From contig NZ_CP040695.2 in NCBI RefSeq assembly GCF_005954645.2, positions 992,001 through 1,056,000 of the forward strand: DNA of 64,000 nucleotides. Direction: 5' to 3'. The notes below the pieces were generated by a model, which was not told the DNA's origin, searched no databases, and saw only the letters and a program-made list of their open reading frames with translations. Each line of letters starts with the position of its first letter. The first letter of the stretch is position 1. A program made the translations under genes and the position numbers. Below are positions 36,475 through 44,987 of this stretch, one piece after another. Source of the DNA: Nocardioides sp. S-1144. GTDB taxonomy: Bacteria; Actinomycetota; Actinomycetes; Propionibacteriales; Nocardioidaceae.

Positions 36475-37356
36475 GTGCGCCACCTGTACCAGTGCCCGAT
36501 GCGGTGGGCCGACCTCGACCTGCTGGGCCACGTCAACAACGTCGTGTACGTCGACTACCTCCAGGAGGCGCGCGTCGACCTGATGCGCTCGCTCTTCCCG
36601 GCCCCGGCCGGGGTCCAGGACGACCTCGCCGACGGCGTCGTCGTGGTGCGGCACGAGGTGACCTACCTCGCGCCGCTGACCCTCACCCTGCGTCCGGTGA
36701 GCATCGAGTGCTGGGTCACCGAGGTGCGCGCCGCGTCGTTCACGATGGCCTACGAGGTCTTCCACGACGACCCCGGCAGCGACGGCGGCCGGCACGTCTA
36801 CCTCCGGGCGACCACGCTGCTGACGCCGTACGTCTTCGCGACCGAGCGGCCGCGACGCCTGCGCCCCGACGAGCGCGCCACCCTCGAGCCCTACGTCGAG
36901 CCGGCCGTCGGGATCCCCGCCGCGCCGCTGCCCTCGGTCGACCGGACGGTGGGGCACCGCTACCCGCTGCACGTCCGGTTCTCCGACGTCGACGTCTACC
37001 GCCACGTCAACAACGTGAAGTACTTCGAGTACTTCCAGGAGTCGCGGGTGCGGCTGATGGACGACCTGACCCGCGGCACCGCCGCCGCCGAGTCGGGGCC
37101 GGGGTTCGTCGTGGTCCAGACCGACGTCGACTACCGGCGGCCGATCCTGCTGCGCCCGGAGCCGTACGACGTCTGGGCAGAGATCGCCCGGGTCGGCACC
37201 CGGTCGATGACGATCGAGTCCGAGATCGTCGACGGGGAGACCCTGCTCGCCCGCTCCCGGGTGACGCTGGTCTTCTACGACGCCGACACCGGTCGCTCCA
37301 CGGAGCCGACGGCGGCGATGCGGGACGTGCTGGCCGGGGCTACTCGAACGAGTTGA
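36475..37356 (+). CDS. Acyl-CoA thioesterase with two hotdog domains
   Basis: 293 residues made of two 4HBT hotdog domains in tandem. Each begins with the same signature: RWADLDLLGHVNNVVYVDYLQEAR (quoted as RWADLDLLGHVNN) and RFSDVDVYRHVNNVKYFEY (RFSDVDVYRHVNN), giving the catalytic Asp twice. Most 4HBT enzymes are single-domain dimers or tetramers; this duplication is a known actinobacterial form. GTG with CAGACT 6 nt upstream. Its last 17 bases overlap the end of the convergent globin gene. Likely hydrolyses fatty acyl-CoA. Confidence 0.9.
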   Translation: MRHLYQCPMRWADLDLLGHVNNVVYVDYLQEARVDLMRSLFPAPAGVQDDLADGVVVVRHEVTYLAPLTLTLRPVSIECWVTEVRAASFTMAYEVFHDDPGSDGGRHVYLRATTLLTPYVFATERPRRLRPDERATLEPYVEPAVGIPAAPLPSVDRTVGHRYPLHVRFSDVDVYRHVNNVKYFEYFQESRVRLMDDLTRGTAAAESGPGFVVVQTDVDYRRPILLRPEPYDVWAEIARVGTRSMTIESEIVDGETLLARSRVTLVFYDADTGRSTEPTAAMRDVLAGATRTS

Positions 37357-37756
37357 CCATGAACTGGGCGGCGTGGGTCACGTAGTCCCAGAACTTCGCG
37401 TCCTGCTCGGGCGTCAGGTCGGCGGCGTCGAGGCCGGCGCGGAAGTGGTGCAGCCAGCGCTCCTTGGCGGCCGGGGTGACCGCGAACGGCGCGTGCCGCA
37501 TCCGCAGCCGCGGGTGGCCGCGGGCCTCGGAGTAGGTGGTCGGGCCGCCCCAGTACTGCACGAGGAAGAGCAGGAACCGCTCCTCGGCCGGGCCGAGGTC
37601 CTCCTCGGGGTACATCGGGCGCAGGAGCTCGTCGGTGGCCACGCCCTCGTAGAAGCGGTGCACGACGGTGCGGACCGTCTCGAACCCGCCGATCTCCTCG
37701 TAGAACGTCACCCCGCCATTGTCCGGCTCGATGGTGACGTCCTGCGTGGGGGGCAT
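37340..37756 (-). CDS. glbO: Group II truncated hemoglobin (trHbO)
   Basis: 138 residues. The globin core starts at FYEEIGGFETV; the proximal His is in RMRHAPFAV, and the GlbO-type Trp is in KERWLHHF. YWGGP and the LRPMYPEED loop are typical of group II. It binds O2/NO and peroxides and may interact with membranes or terminal oxidases. The ATG overlaps the stop of the mscS-like gene by one base (TGATG), so both are in one operon. Confidence 0.94.
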   Translation of the reverse strand: MPPTQDVTIEPDNGGVTFYEEIGGFETVRTVVHRFYEGVATDELLRPMYPEEDLGPAEERFLLFLVQYWGGPTTYSEARGHPRLRMRHAPFAVTPAAKERWLHHFRAGLDAADLTPEQDAKFWDYVTHAAQFMVNSFE

Positions 37757-38784
37757 CAGGCGCCGCCCTCGACGTCGTCGGGTCGCCGGCGCGCCGGCTC
37801 CTCGCGCTGCCACACCACGCGCTGCGGGAAGGGCTTCTCGATGCCCTCGTAGTCGAAGCGGTTCTTGATGCGCTGGCGCATCTCGCGGGCCACGGCCCAC
37901 TGCTCGCCGGGCGTGGTCTTGAGCACGACGCGCACCGTGACGCCGTCGACGCCGAGGTCCTGGACGCCCCACACGGAGGGCTCCTCGATGACCTGACCCT
38001 TGAAGTCGTCGTCCTCCCAGAGGTCGTGCGCGACCTCGCTGAGCACGCGCCGGACCCGGGCCAGGTCCTCGTGGTAGGCCACGCTGACGTCGAGCACGGT
38101 GCGGGCCCAGTTCTGGCTCTGGTTGCCGACGCGCACGATCTGCCCGTTCGGGACGTACCAGACGGTGCCGTTGACGTCGCGCAGCCGCGTCATCCGCAGG
38201 GTGACGGCCTCGACGGTGCCGATCGCCTCGCCGAGGTCGACGTCGTCGCCGACGCCGTACTGGTCCTCGATGATCATGAAGACGCCGGAGAGGAAGTCCT
38301 TCACCAGCGACTGGGCGCCGAAGCCGAGGGCGAGCCCGACGATGCCGGCGCTGGCGATGATCGGGGCGATGTCGACGCCGATCTCGCTGAGCATCATGGT
38401 GCCGAAGACGGCGACCAGGAGCCCGGTGACGATGCTCTTGAGCAGGCTCCCCATCGCCTCGGCGCGCTGGCTGCGCCGCTGGCTGGCCCCGAGGGCGACC
38501 CGGTCGGGCAGGACGCCGTGGGCGGCGCGCCGCACGATCCGGTCGATCACCTTGTGGACGAGCCAGCGCAGGGTGACGGCGAGCAGCAGCAGCCCCATCA
38601 GGGCCAGCGGCTTGCCGATCAGGACGTCGGAGTAGCGCGCGAGGGTGTCGTTGTTGGTCTGGTCGAAGACGGTGTTGCAGACGCTCTCGCCCTCGGCGCA
38701 CGGATTGGCCACGAGGGCCGGGCCGAAGGGTCGGGGGAGCGCACCGAGCGCGACGATGTCGGGTACGGGCATGGGTGCATGCAT
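37756..38784 (-). CDS. MscS-family small-conductance mechanosensitive channel
   Basis: 342 residues. Three to four membrane helices; the pore helix region SAGIVGLALGFGAQSLVKDFLSG (quoted as GIVGLALGFGAQSLVKDF) is diagnostic. A cytoplasmic beta domain follows (VNGTVWYVPNGQIV) and a C-terminal Arg-rich tail. An extracytoplasmic loop near the N-terminus has two Cys (NPCAEGESVC). The start is ATG 38784; ATG 38772, four codons later, is an alternative. Protects against osmotic downshock. Confidence 0.92.
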   Translation of the reverse strand: MHAPMPVPDIVALGALPRPFGPALVANPCAEGESVCNTVFDQTNNDTLARYSDVLIGKPLALMGLLLLAVTLRWLVHKVIDRIVRRAAHGVLPDRVALGASQRRSQRAEAMGSLLKSIVTGLLVAVFGTMMLSEIGVDIAPIIASAGIVGLALGFGAQSLVKDFLSGVFMIIEDQYGVGDDVDLGEAIGTVEAVTLRMTRLRDVNGTVWYVPNGQIVRVGNQSQNWARTVLDVSVAYHEDLARVRRVLSEVAHDLWEDDDFKGQVIEEPSVWGVQDLGVDGVTVRVVLKTTPGEQWAVAREMRQRIKNRFDYEGIEKPFPQRVVWQREEPARRRPDDVEGGA

Positions 38785-38836
38785 AACAGGTACGCCCGCC
38801 TCGTTCGACTTCCTGGACGGCGATAGACTGGGCCCC

Positions 38837-39223
38837 GTGACTGGGACCGTGACGAACCACACCGGCGACCCCCGCGGTCGGCTCCACCGGGCGCGCCGCC
38901 TCCTCACCGTGGCCGGCGCCGCCGGTGTGCTGGTGGCGGGATCCGCGGGTGCCGCCTCCGCCGACGTCCCCGAGGGCTGGGACACGCCGCCGTCGATCGA
39001 CACCGGCTTCGCCCTGCTGATCCTCCTCGGGGTGCCGGTCGGCCTGTTCCTGCTGATCACCCTGCTGACCTACCTGCCGGCGATGATCCGCGGCGAGCGG
39101 CTCGCGCCCGGCGGCCAGGTGCCCGAGGACCAGTGGCTCGGGGGCCCGCGCCGGAGCCCGAACGAGCTCGCCGCGCCCGACACCGCCGAGTCCCGGGCCG
39201 GGGGATCCAGTGCCCGCTGGTGA
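38837..39223 (+). CDS. Hypothetical membrane protein with signal peptide
   Basis: 128 residues. A signal-like start (RRLLTVAGAAGVLVAGSAGAAS, quoted in part: LLTVAGAAGVLVAG) with probable cleavage after ASA, a short extracellular segment (DVPEGWDTPPSIDTG), one transmembrane helix (FALLILLGVPVGLFLLITLL) and an acidic cytoplasmic tail. TAGACT at 38824-38829, 7 nt before GTG. It overlaps the next gene by 14 nt. No function assigned. Confidence 0.75.
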   Translation: MTGTVTNHTGDPRGRLHRARRLLTVAGAAGVLVAGSAGAASADVPEGWDTPPSIDTGFALLILLGVPVGLFLLITLLTYLPAMIRGERLAPGGQVPEDQWLGGPRRSPNELAAPDTAESRAGGSSARW

Positions 39224-39590
39224 GTACCTGAGCGAGGCCGACCGGTCCTCGCTCGACGTGGTGATGCGCAAGGCCGAGCAGACCTGCCGTGCGGAGTTCT
39301 CGATCTTCGTCGGCCGCGCCCAGGGCGAGCCCCGCGCGTTCGCGACGAGCCTGCACAACTCGATGGTCGCGCCGGCGCGCAGCATCCTGATCATGGTCGA
39401 CCCCGACGCCCGCAGCGTCGAGGTCGTCACCGGGGGCTTCGTGCGCGAGACCCTCACCGACGCGCAGGTCGAGCTGGCCACCGCGACGATGGCCGAGGCC
39501 TTCGCCGACGGCGACCTCGTCGGCGGGCTGCGCCACGGCATCCGGCAGCTGGGCGAGCACGCCCGCACCGCCCGCCCGCGCAAGGCCTGA
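39210..39590 (+). CDS. DUF5130 (TPM-like) protein
   Basis: 126 residues. Matches the DUF5130 pattern: SSLDVVMRKAEQTCRAEFSIFVG, quoted in part as VMRKAEQTCRAEFS, then MVDPDARSVEVVTGGFVRE and AFADGDLVGGLRHGI. TPM-like folds are found in photosystem II Psb32 and phosphatase-like proteins; here there is no membrane anchor of its own, but the preceding gene supplies one and overlaps it. GTG start 14 nt inside the previous gene. Confidence 0.82.
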   Translation: MPAGEYLSEADRSSLDVVMRKAEQTCRAEFSIFVGRAQGEPRAFATSLHNSMVAPARSILIMVDPDARSVEVVTGGFVRETLTDAQVELATATMAEAFADGDLVGGLRHGIRQLGEHARTARPRKA

Positions 39591-39605
39591 CCGCTCCGGT
39601 TCCGC

Positions 39606-39717
39606 ACGACCGGGATCCGCGACGTCCGGGATCCGCGTCGTCCGGGATCCGGGACGTAGGGGATCCGGGTCGTCGGGGAGCCGCGACGTGCGCGATCCGC
39701 GACGTGGGTGATCGCCT
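39606..39717. repeat. Tandem array of 16-bp units (ACGACCGGGATCCGCG type)
   Basis: Seven contiguous 16-nt units start at 39606, 39622, 39638, 39654, 39670, 39686 and 39702. The first is ACGACCGGGATCCGCG; the next ones differ at 1-6 positions and decay towards the right, with more degenerate units to about 39760. The first unit is the exact reverse complement of bases 49901-49916. Intergenic, between DUF5130 and pepN. Confidence 0.85.
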
Positions 39718-39766
39718 GCGTCCAGGAAGACCCGGCGTCCGGGATCGCCGACGGCGGAGACCCGAC

Positions 39767-39802
39767 ACGACGGGGACCCCGGTCGTCCGGGGTCCCCGTC
39801 GT
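39767..39802. terminator. Perfect 16-bp hairpin between DUF5130 and pepN
   Basis: ACGACGGGGACCCCGG (39767-39782) pairs with 39787-39802 around TCGT. It carries the GGGAYCCCGGTCGT core and follows the 16-bp array, between convergent genes. Confidence 0.8.
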
Positions 39803-39823
39803 CGGCGCGTCGTCAGCGCCCGG

Positions 39824-42391
39824 TCAGCCGGCGTCCTTGGCCTGCGCGGCCAGGGCGCGGGCGACCTCGGCGCGGCCCTCCCGCACGTAGCGCACCGCGC
39901 CCGGGTTGGCGGTCGTGGTGGCGAGGTAGGCGTCGACCTTGTCGAGCAGCTCGGCGGAGGCCAGCGGCTTCGGGAAGAAGTGCTCCAGGGCGACCGAGCC
40001 CCGGTGGGCGCCGATCCGCTCCCAGGTGCTGTCGACGAGGTCGAGGTACTTCTCGACGTACGGCGCGAGCACCTCCTCCTGGCCCGAGCGCATGAACGAG
40101 AGCACGATGCTGCGCGCGGTCTCGTTCGGGGTGCCGGCTTCGAGCATGCCGAGGCGCCAGGCGGTCTCCTTGGCCTCGGCCGTCGGCATCGCCGCGCGCG
40201 CCGCTGCCGCGTGCTCCTGCCCGGAGATCGTGTTGTCGGTGGCCAGCACCTCGTCGATGCGGGCGTCGTCGGCACGACCGCGCGCGGCCAGGGCGGTGAC
40301 GAGGCTCCACCGCAGGTCGTCGTCGACCGCGAGGCCCTCGACCACCAGCGAGCCGTCGAGCAGCGACTCGAGGGCGTCGAGCGCCTCGTCGGTGTGGGCG
40401 GCACCGGCGTAGGAGCGGGCGAAGGTGAGCTGGGAGTCGCTGCCCGGCTCGGCCGCGTCGAGGAGCCCGCGCAGCCCGCGCTCCCACTGCAGGCGCAGCT
40501 CGTCGCGGTGGGCCGGCGCGGAGTAGGAGTTCACCGCGAGGGCGGCGTAGGCCGGGATCCGGGTGACGCCCCAGGCGTCGGTCTCGCTGCCGATGTTGGC
40601 GAGCACGAGGCTCACGAAGTCGGTGGCCGAGAGCTCGGCGTCGCGGGTCATGTCCCAGGTGGCGCCCCAGACCAGGGCCCGGGCGAGCGAGTCGTCGAGG
40701 CGGGAGAGCCCGCCGACGACGGTGGCGAGGGAGCGCTCGTCGAGGCGGATCTTGGCGTAGGCCAGGTCGCCGTCGTTGAGGAGCAGCAGCGCGGGCTGCC
40801 GCTGCCCGACGGCCGCCTCGATGTCGGTGGACTCGCCCTCGACGTCGACCTCGATGTAGTCGCGTCGCACCAGGCGGGGCTCGCCCTGCTCGTTGGCGAC
40901 CTCGTCGTACAGGCCGATGCCGAGGCGGTGCCGGCGCAGCGTCGGCTGGTCGGCCGCGGCGGTCTGGCGGACCGCGAGCCGGGTGTAGGCGCCGTCGGCG
41001 TCGAGCTCGAACTCGGGGGTCAGCGTGTTGACGCCGGCGGTCTGGAGCCACTCCTCGGCCCAGCTGCCGAGCTCGCGGCCCGAGGAGCGCTCGAGCGCGA
41101 CGAGGAGGTCGCCGAACTCGGTGTTGCCGAACGCGTGGTCCTGGAAGTACTGCCGCAGGCCGGCGATGAACGGCTCCAGCCCGACCCACGCGACCAGCTG
41201 CTTGAGCACCGAGGCGCCCTTGGCGTAGGTGATCATGTCGAAGTTGACCTCGACCGCCTCGAGGTCGTGGTTGTCGGCGGCGATCGGGTGGGTGCTGGGC
41301 AGCTGGTCGGCGCGGTAGCCGGTCTGCTTGCGGGCGTTCGCGAAACCGGTCCACGCGTCGGTGAACTCGGTCGCCTCGGCCTCGCACCAGTAGCAGGCCC
41401 ACTCGGCGAACGACTCGTTGAGCCAGAGGTCGTCCCACCACTTCATGGTCACGAGGTCGCCGAACCACATGTGGGCCATCTCGTGGGTGATCACCGAGCA
41501 GCGGAACTCGTAGAACGAGCGCGGCTGGCGCGAGCGGGGGAGGTACTCGTCGCGCAGGGTCACGCAGCCGGCGTTCTCCATCGCGCCCATGTTGTACTCC
41601 GGCACGTAGAGCTGGTCGTACTTCTCGAACGGGTAGGGGTAGCCGAACTGGCGCTCGAAGAACTCGAAGCTCTGCCGGGTGATCTTCACCAGCTCGTCGC
41701 GGTCGAGGTGCTCGACCAGGGACTGCCGGCAGTAGTGGCCGAGCGGGATCTCGCCGAACTGGCCCTCGTAGGTGTCGAAGACGGCGTGGTACTCGCCGGC
41801 GACGACGGCGGTGATGTAGGTCGACATCCGCTTCGTGGGCGGGAAGGTCCACACCGCCGCGCCGCCGTCGAGCGCCTCGGGCTCGGGCGTGGGGGCGTTG
41901 GAGACGACCTTCCAGTGGTCGGGGGCGGTGACGCGGAAGGTGAAGACGCTCTTGAGGTCGGGCTGCTCGAAGGTGGTGAAGACGCGGCGGGCGTCGGGGA
42001 CCTCGAACTGCGAGTAGAGGTAGACCCGGTCGTCGACGGGGTCGACGAAGCGGTGCAGGCCCTCCCCGCTGGTGGAGTAGGTGCAGTCGGCGCGGACGAC
42101 GAGCAGGTTGTCTGCCTGCAGGTCGGGCAGCGGGATCCGGCTGTCGGCGTAGGTCGCGGGGTCGAGCGGGGCGCCGTTGAGGGTCAGCTCGTGGACGGTG
42201 GCGCCGACCAGGTCGGCGAACGTCGAGGCGCCGGGCTCGCGGCAGGTGAAGGCGATCGTGGTCGTGGAGCCGAAGGTGTCGGTGGTGCTGTCGGGTGCCG
42301 TCGTCAGGTCCAGGTCGATGGAGTACGACGTCACGTCGAGGAGTGCGGCGCGGGTAGCGGCCTCGTCCCGTGTCAGGTTGGTTCCAGGCAT
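39824..42391 (-). CDS. pepN: Aminopeptidase N (M1 family)
   Basis: 855 residues, the typical actinobacterial length. It has the exopeptidase motif GAMEN (269-273), zinc site HEMAH (303-307) with the distal Glu326 in LWLNESFAEW, and a C-terminal ERAP-like helical domain. Cytoplasmic, releases N-terminal residues from peptides. The start MPGTNLTRDEA is the family form; an in-frame ATG three codons upstream (42400) is possible. Ends 21 nt past the terminator hairpin. Confidence 0.96.
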   Translation of the reverse strand: MPGTNLTRDEAATRAALLDVTSYSIDLDLTTAPDSTTDTFGSTTTIAFTCREPGASTFADLVGATVHELTLNGAPLDPATYADSRIPLPDLQADNLLVVRADCTYSTSGEGLHRFVDPVDDRVYLYSQFEVPDARRVFTTFEQPDLKSVFTFRVTAPDHWKVVSNAPTPEPEALDGGAAVWTFPPTKRMSTYITAVVAGEYHAVFDTYEGQFGEIPLGHYCRQSLVEHLDRDELVKITRQSFEFFERQFGYPYPFEKYDQLYVPEYNMGAMENAGCVTLRDEYLPRSRQPRSFYEFRCSVITHEMAHMWFGDLVTMKWWDDLWLNESFAEWACYWCEAEATEFTDAWTGFANARKQTGYRADQLPSTHPIAADNHDLEAVEVNFDMITYAKGASVLKQLVAWVGLEPFIAGLRQYFQDHAFGNTEFGDLLVALERSSGRELGSWAEEWLQTAGVNTLTPEFELDADGAYTRLAVRQTAAADQPTLRRHRLGIGLYDEVANEQGEPRLVRRDYIEVDVEGESTDIEAAVGQRQPALLLLNDGDLAYAKIRLDERSLATVVGGLSRLDDSLARALVWGATWDMTRDAELSATDFVSLVLANIGSETDAWGVTRIPAYAALAVNSYSAPAHRDELRLQWERGLRGLLDAAEPGSDSQLTFARSYAGAAHTDEALDALESLLDGSLVVEGLAVDDDLRWSLVTALAARGRADDARIDEVLATDNTISGQEHAAAARAAMPTAEAKETAWRLGMLEAGTPNETARSIVLSFMRSGQEEVLAPYVEKYLDLVDSTWERIGAHRGSVALEHFFPKPLASAELLDKVDAYLATTTANPGAVRYVREGRAEVARALAAQAKDAG

Positions 42392-42571
42392 GCCCCTCAT
42401 CCTGGCACTGCTCGGTGCCGATGGTGCAGGTGGTCGGCCGGGCGGTTCACGGCCCCGCCCGCGCGCCGACTGGAACGACACGCCTGTGATTCGAAATGCG
42501 AGCCAAAGTGGCCCCTGTGAATTATGGGGTTGCTGTTGCGAAACGCACCGGATGTGCTTGACAGTGGTCCC
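42392..42571. other. Divergent intergenic region with AT-richer promoter
   Basis: 180 nt between pepN and the CHAP gene. Bases 42485-42545 are less GC-rich than the surroundings. A possible promoter for the CHAP gene is TTGCGA (42536-42541), 18 bp, GACAGT (42560-42565), then 6 nt to GTG. No further feature recognised. Confidence 0.45.
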
Positions 42572-44248
42572 GTGCCTCTCCGTCGCAGTCCGTTGACCCG
42601 CCGCCCGACCCGTCCTCCGACCCGTCGTCCGAGCGGTCTCCTGGCCCGTCTGGTGGCGCTGGTCGTCCTCGGGTCGCTCGCGGTGGTCGTGCCGGTGGCG
42701 AATCCGTCGCCGGCGTGGGCGTCGTCGAGGTACCACTGCTCCGGCTACAGCGGGTGCGCGAACGCCGGCTACAGCGACGACGGCTACGGCCGGGTCAACA
42801 ACCAGATGTACTGGCGGATGTACTCCGGCCACAACTGCACCAACTACGTCGCCTACCGGATGATCCGGGCCGGGATGTCGACCGAGCGGCCGTGGGGCGG
42901 GACGGGGATGGCCTACAACTGGGGCCTCGCCCGCCGCGACGTCACCGACACCAAGCCCGCCGTCGGCGCGGTGGCCTGGTGGAACCGCGGCGTGTCCGGC
43001 GCCGGCTCGAGCGGCCACGTCGCCTACGTCGAGAAGGTCGTCTCGTCGACGGAGATCGTGATCTCCGAGGACTCCTGGAACGGCGACTTCCACTGGCGCA
43101 CCATCTACAAGGACGGCACCGGCTGGCCGACCGGCTTCGTGCACCTCGCCGACAGGGCCCCGGCCCCGACGCCGGCCGTCACGGTGCGCACGGCCCCCTC
43201 GATCAGCGACGCCCCGAAGGTCGGCGTCCCCGTGCGCGGCACCTGGGCGGCGTTCACGCCGAAGGCGACCCACACCGTGCAGTGGCTCCGCAACGGCACG
43301 GCGATCCCCGGCGCGACCACCAGCACCTACACGCCGACCGGTGAGGACGCCGGCGCGGTCCTGACCTTCCGCGACACCGGGAGCCGCGCGGGCCACACCG
43401 CCGCGGTCGCGACGTCGGCGCCCTCGGCGCCGGTCGCCAGCGGCGCGTTCCTGCGCCGGACCTCACCGGTCGTCACCGGTGACCCGACCGTCGGGGCCAC
43501 GCTCAGCGTCGTCCCGGGTGCCTGGTCGCCGGCGCCGGCCTCGGTCAGCGTCCGCTGGTCGGCCGACGGCGTCTACCTGTCCGGCCGCAACGGCCCGACC
43601 CTCGAGCTGACCCGGGGCCTGGTCGGCAAGACCATCTCGGCCGTCGAGGTCGCCCGGGGGCCGGGCCTGCCGAAGGCGTTCGGCTACTCCAACCGGGTCG
43701 GGCCGGTCGTCAGCGGCAACGTCGCGGTCGCCCAGCCCTTCGCGGCCTCCGGCACACCGCGCCACGGCTCGACGCTGAGCTTCGCCGGTGCCTCCTGGAC
43801 GCCGAGGGACGCCGTCGCCACCTACCAGTGGCTGCGCGACGGCGCGGTGGTACCCGGCGCCGTCGCCCCGACCTACCTGCTCGGCGCAGCGGACGTCGGC
43901 CGCACCATCGAGGCGCGGGCCACGGTGGCGAAGCCCAACTTCCGGCCCGTCGTCCAGGCGGCGACGTTCGGCCGGGTGACGACCGGGGCCGCGATCACGC
44001 TGCGGGCCGGCGGGCGCAAGCGCGCGGTGATGGTCCGGGTCCGGGTCCGCGCCCCCGGCGCCGTCCCGACCGGCAGCGTCGTGGTCAAGGTCCGCAAGCG
44101 GACCACGACCCTGCCGCTGGTCGACGGCGTCGCCACCATCCGCGTCGACCGGCTGCCCGCCGGACGGCGCTGGGTCAAGGTCACCTACGCCGGCGACGGC
44201 CTCGTCACGGGCTCGGCCGCCGGCGCGTGGGCGACCGTCAAGCCCTGA
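42572..44248 (+). CDS. Secreted CHAP-domain peptidoglycan hydrolase with Ig-like repeats
   Basis: 558 residues from GTG 42572. A signal peptide (Arg-rich start, then LVALVVLGSLAVVVPVA and cleavage near AWA) precedes a CHAP domain: catalytic Cys in GHNCTNYVAYRM and His in GSSGHVAYVEKV. About three repeats of 85-90 residues follow, each with a W-x-x-x-G core (VQWLRNGTAIPGA, VRWSADGVYLSG, YQWLRDGAVVPGA), and then an Ig-like domain rich in Arg/Val that ends in VTYAGDG. CHAP enzymes cleave peptide cross-links of the wall; the repeats probably bind wall polymers. The start at 42572 is preferred to 42524 because of the promoter spacing. Confidence 0.88.
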   Translation: MPLRRSPLTRRPTRPPTRRPSGLLARLVALVVLGSLAVVVPVANPSPAWASSRYHCSGYSGCANAGYSDDGYGRVNNQMYWRMYSGHNCTNYVAYRMIRAGMSTERPWGGTGMAYNWGLARRDVTDTKPAVGAVAWWNRGVSGAGSSGHVAYVEKVVSSTEIVISEDSWNGDFHWRTIYKDGTGWPTGFVHLADRAPAPTPAVTVRTAPSISDAPKVGVPVRGTWAAFTPKATHTVQWLRNGTAIPGATTSTYTPTGEDAGAVLTFRDTGSRAGHTAAVATSAPSAPVASGAFLRRTSPVVTGDPTVGATLSVVPGAWSPAPASVSVRWSADGVYLSGRNGPTLELTRGLVGKTISAVEVARGPGLPKAFGYSNRVGPVVSGNVAVAQPFAASGTPRHGSTLSFAGASWTPRDAVATYQWLRDGAVVPGAVAPTYLLGAADVGRTIEARATVAKPNFRPVVQAATFGRVTTGAAITLRAGGRKRAVMVRVRVRAPGAVPTGSVVVKVRKRTTTLPLVDGVATIRVDRLPAGRRWVKVTYAGDGLVTGSAAGAWATVKP

Positions 44249-44276
44249 CCACCGCCCTGGTGGTTGAATCCGGAGC

Positions 44277-44903
44277 ATGAGCACCCCCACCACCGCCGAC
44301 TTCTGGTTCGACCCCCTGTGCCCCTTCGCGTGGATCACCTCGCGCTGGATCCTGGAGGTCGAGCAGGTCCGTGACATCCAGGTCACCTGGCACGTCATGA
44401 GCCTGGGCTACCTCAACCAGGACAAGGACATCTCCGAGGAGTACCGCGAGCTGCTCGCGCCGGCCTGGGGGCCCGTGCGGGTCTGCATCGCGGCCGAGCA
44501 GAAGCACGGCCGCGAGGTCCTGCTGCCGCTCTACACCGCGCTCGGCACCCGGATCCACGTGGACGGCCGCACGCTCCACGAGCAGGAGGACGCCGGCCGC
44601 TCGATCATCGTGGAGTCGCTCGCCGAGGCCGGGCTCGAGCCCGAGCTGGTCGACGCGATGGACGACTCCGGTCTCGACGCCGCGGTGGCCGCGAGCCACC
44701 ACGAGGGCATGGACCAGGTCGGCAACGACGTCGGCACCCCGACGATCGCGATCGAGGGGGCCGCGTTCTTCGGCCCGGTCCTCTCGAAGATCCCGCGGGG
44801 CGAGGACGCCGGCCTGCTCTGGGACGGCTGCGTCGCCGTCGCCAAGGTGCCCTACTTCTACGAGCTCAAGCGCTCGCGCACCGGGGACCTCGACTTCAGC
44901 TGA
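44277..44903 (+). CDS. DsbA-family protein related to mycothiol-dependent nitroreductase Rv2466c
   Basis: 208 residues. Very close in pattern to Rv2466c: FWFDPLCPFAWITSRWI at the start, HVMSLGYLNQDKD, AWGPVRVCIAAEQ, VGNDVGTPTIAI (cis-Pro) and FFGPVLSKIPRGEDAG. Where Rv2466c has CPWC this protein has CPFA, so the resolving Cys is replaced by Ala18 and only Cys15 remains. The monothiol could still form a mixed disulfide with mycothiol. It lies between two secreted wall hydrolases but has no signal peptide and is cytoplasmic. Confidence 0.88.
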   Translation: MSTPTTADFWFDPLCPFAWITSRWILEVEQVRDIQVTWHVMSLGYLNQDKDISEEYRELLAPAWGPVRVCIAAEQKHGREVLLPLYTALGTRIHVDGRTLHEQEDAGRSIIVESLAEAGLEPELVDAMDDSGLDAAVAASHHEGMDQVGNDVGTPTIAIEGAAFFGPVLSKIPRGEDAGLLWDGCVAVAKVPYFYELKRSRTGDLDFS

Positions 44904-44916
44904 GCCCCGCGTGCCT

Positions 44917-44940
44917 CGTCCCGTCGCCGGTGGCGGGACG
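44917..44940. terminator. Hairpin after the DsbA-family gene
   Basis: CGTCCCGTCGCC (44917-44928) pairs with GGCGGGACG (44932-44940) with a small bulge, 14 nt after the stop. Confidence 0.5.
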
Positions 44941-44987
44941 GGGCGGCGTTGTTGTCTCTGTGACGCATGTGGCGCATGATCTTGGTG

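Noticed and set aside
39606..39717. CRISPR array
   Set aside because: Units are contiguous 16-mers without spacers and there are no cas genes.
42480..42571. Cyclic di-AMP riboswitch before the CHAP gene
   Set aside because: The AT-richer stretch has none of the conserved motifs of that class and is too short.
39824..43396. Long minus-strand frame of 1190 codons ahead of pepN
   Set aside because: The part beyond 42391 is antisense of the CHAP gene; PepN begins at its conserved MPGTNLTRDE start.
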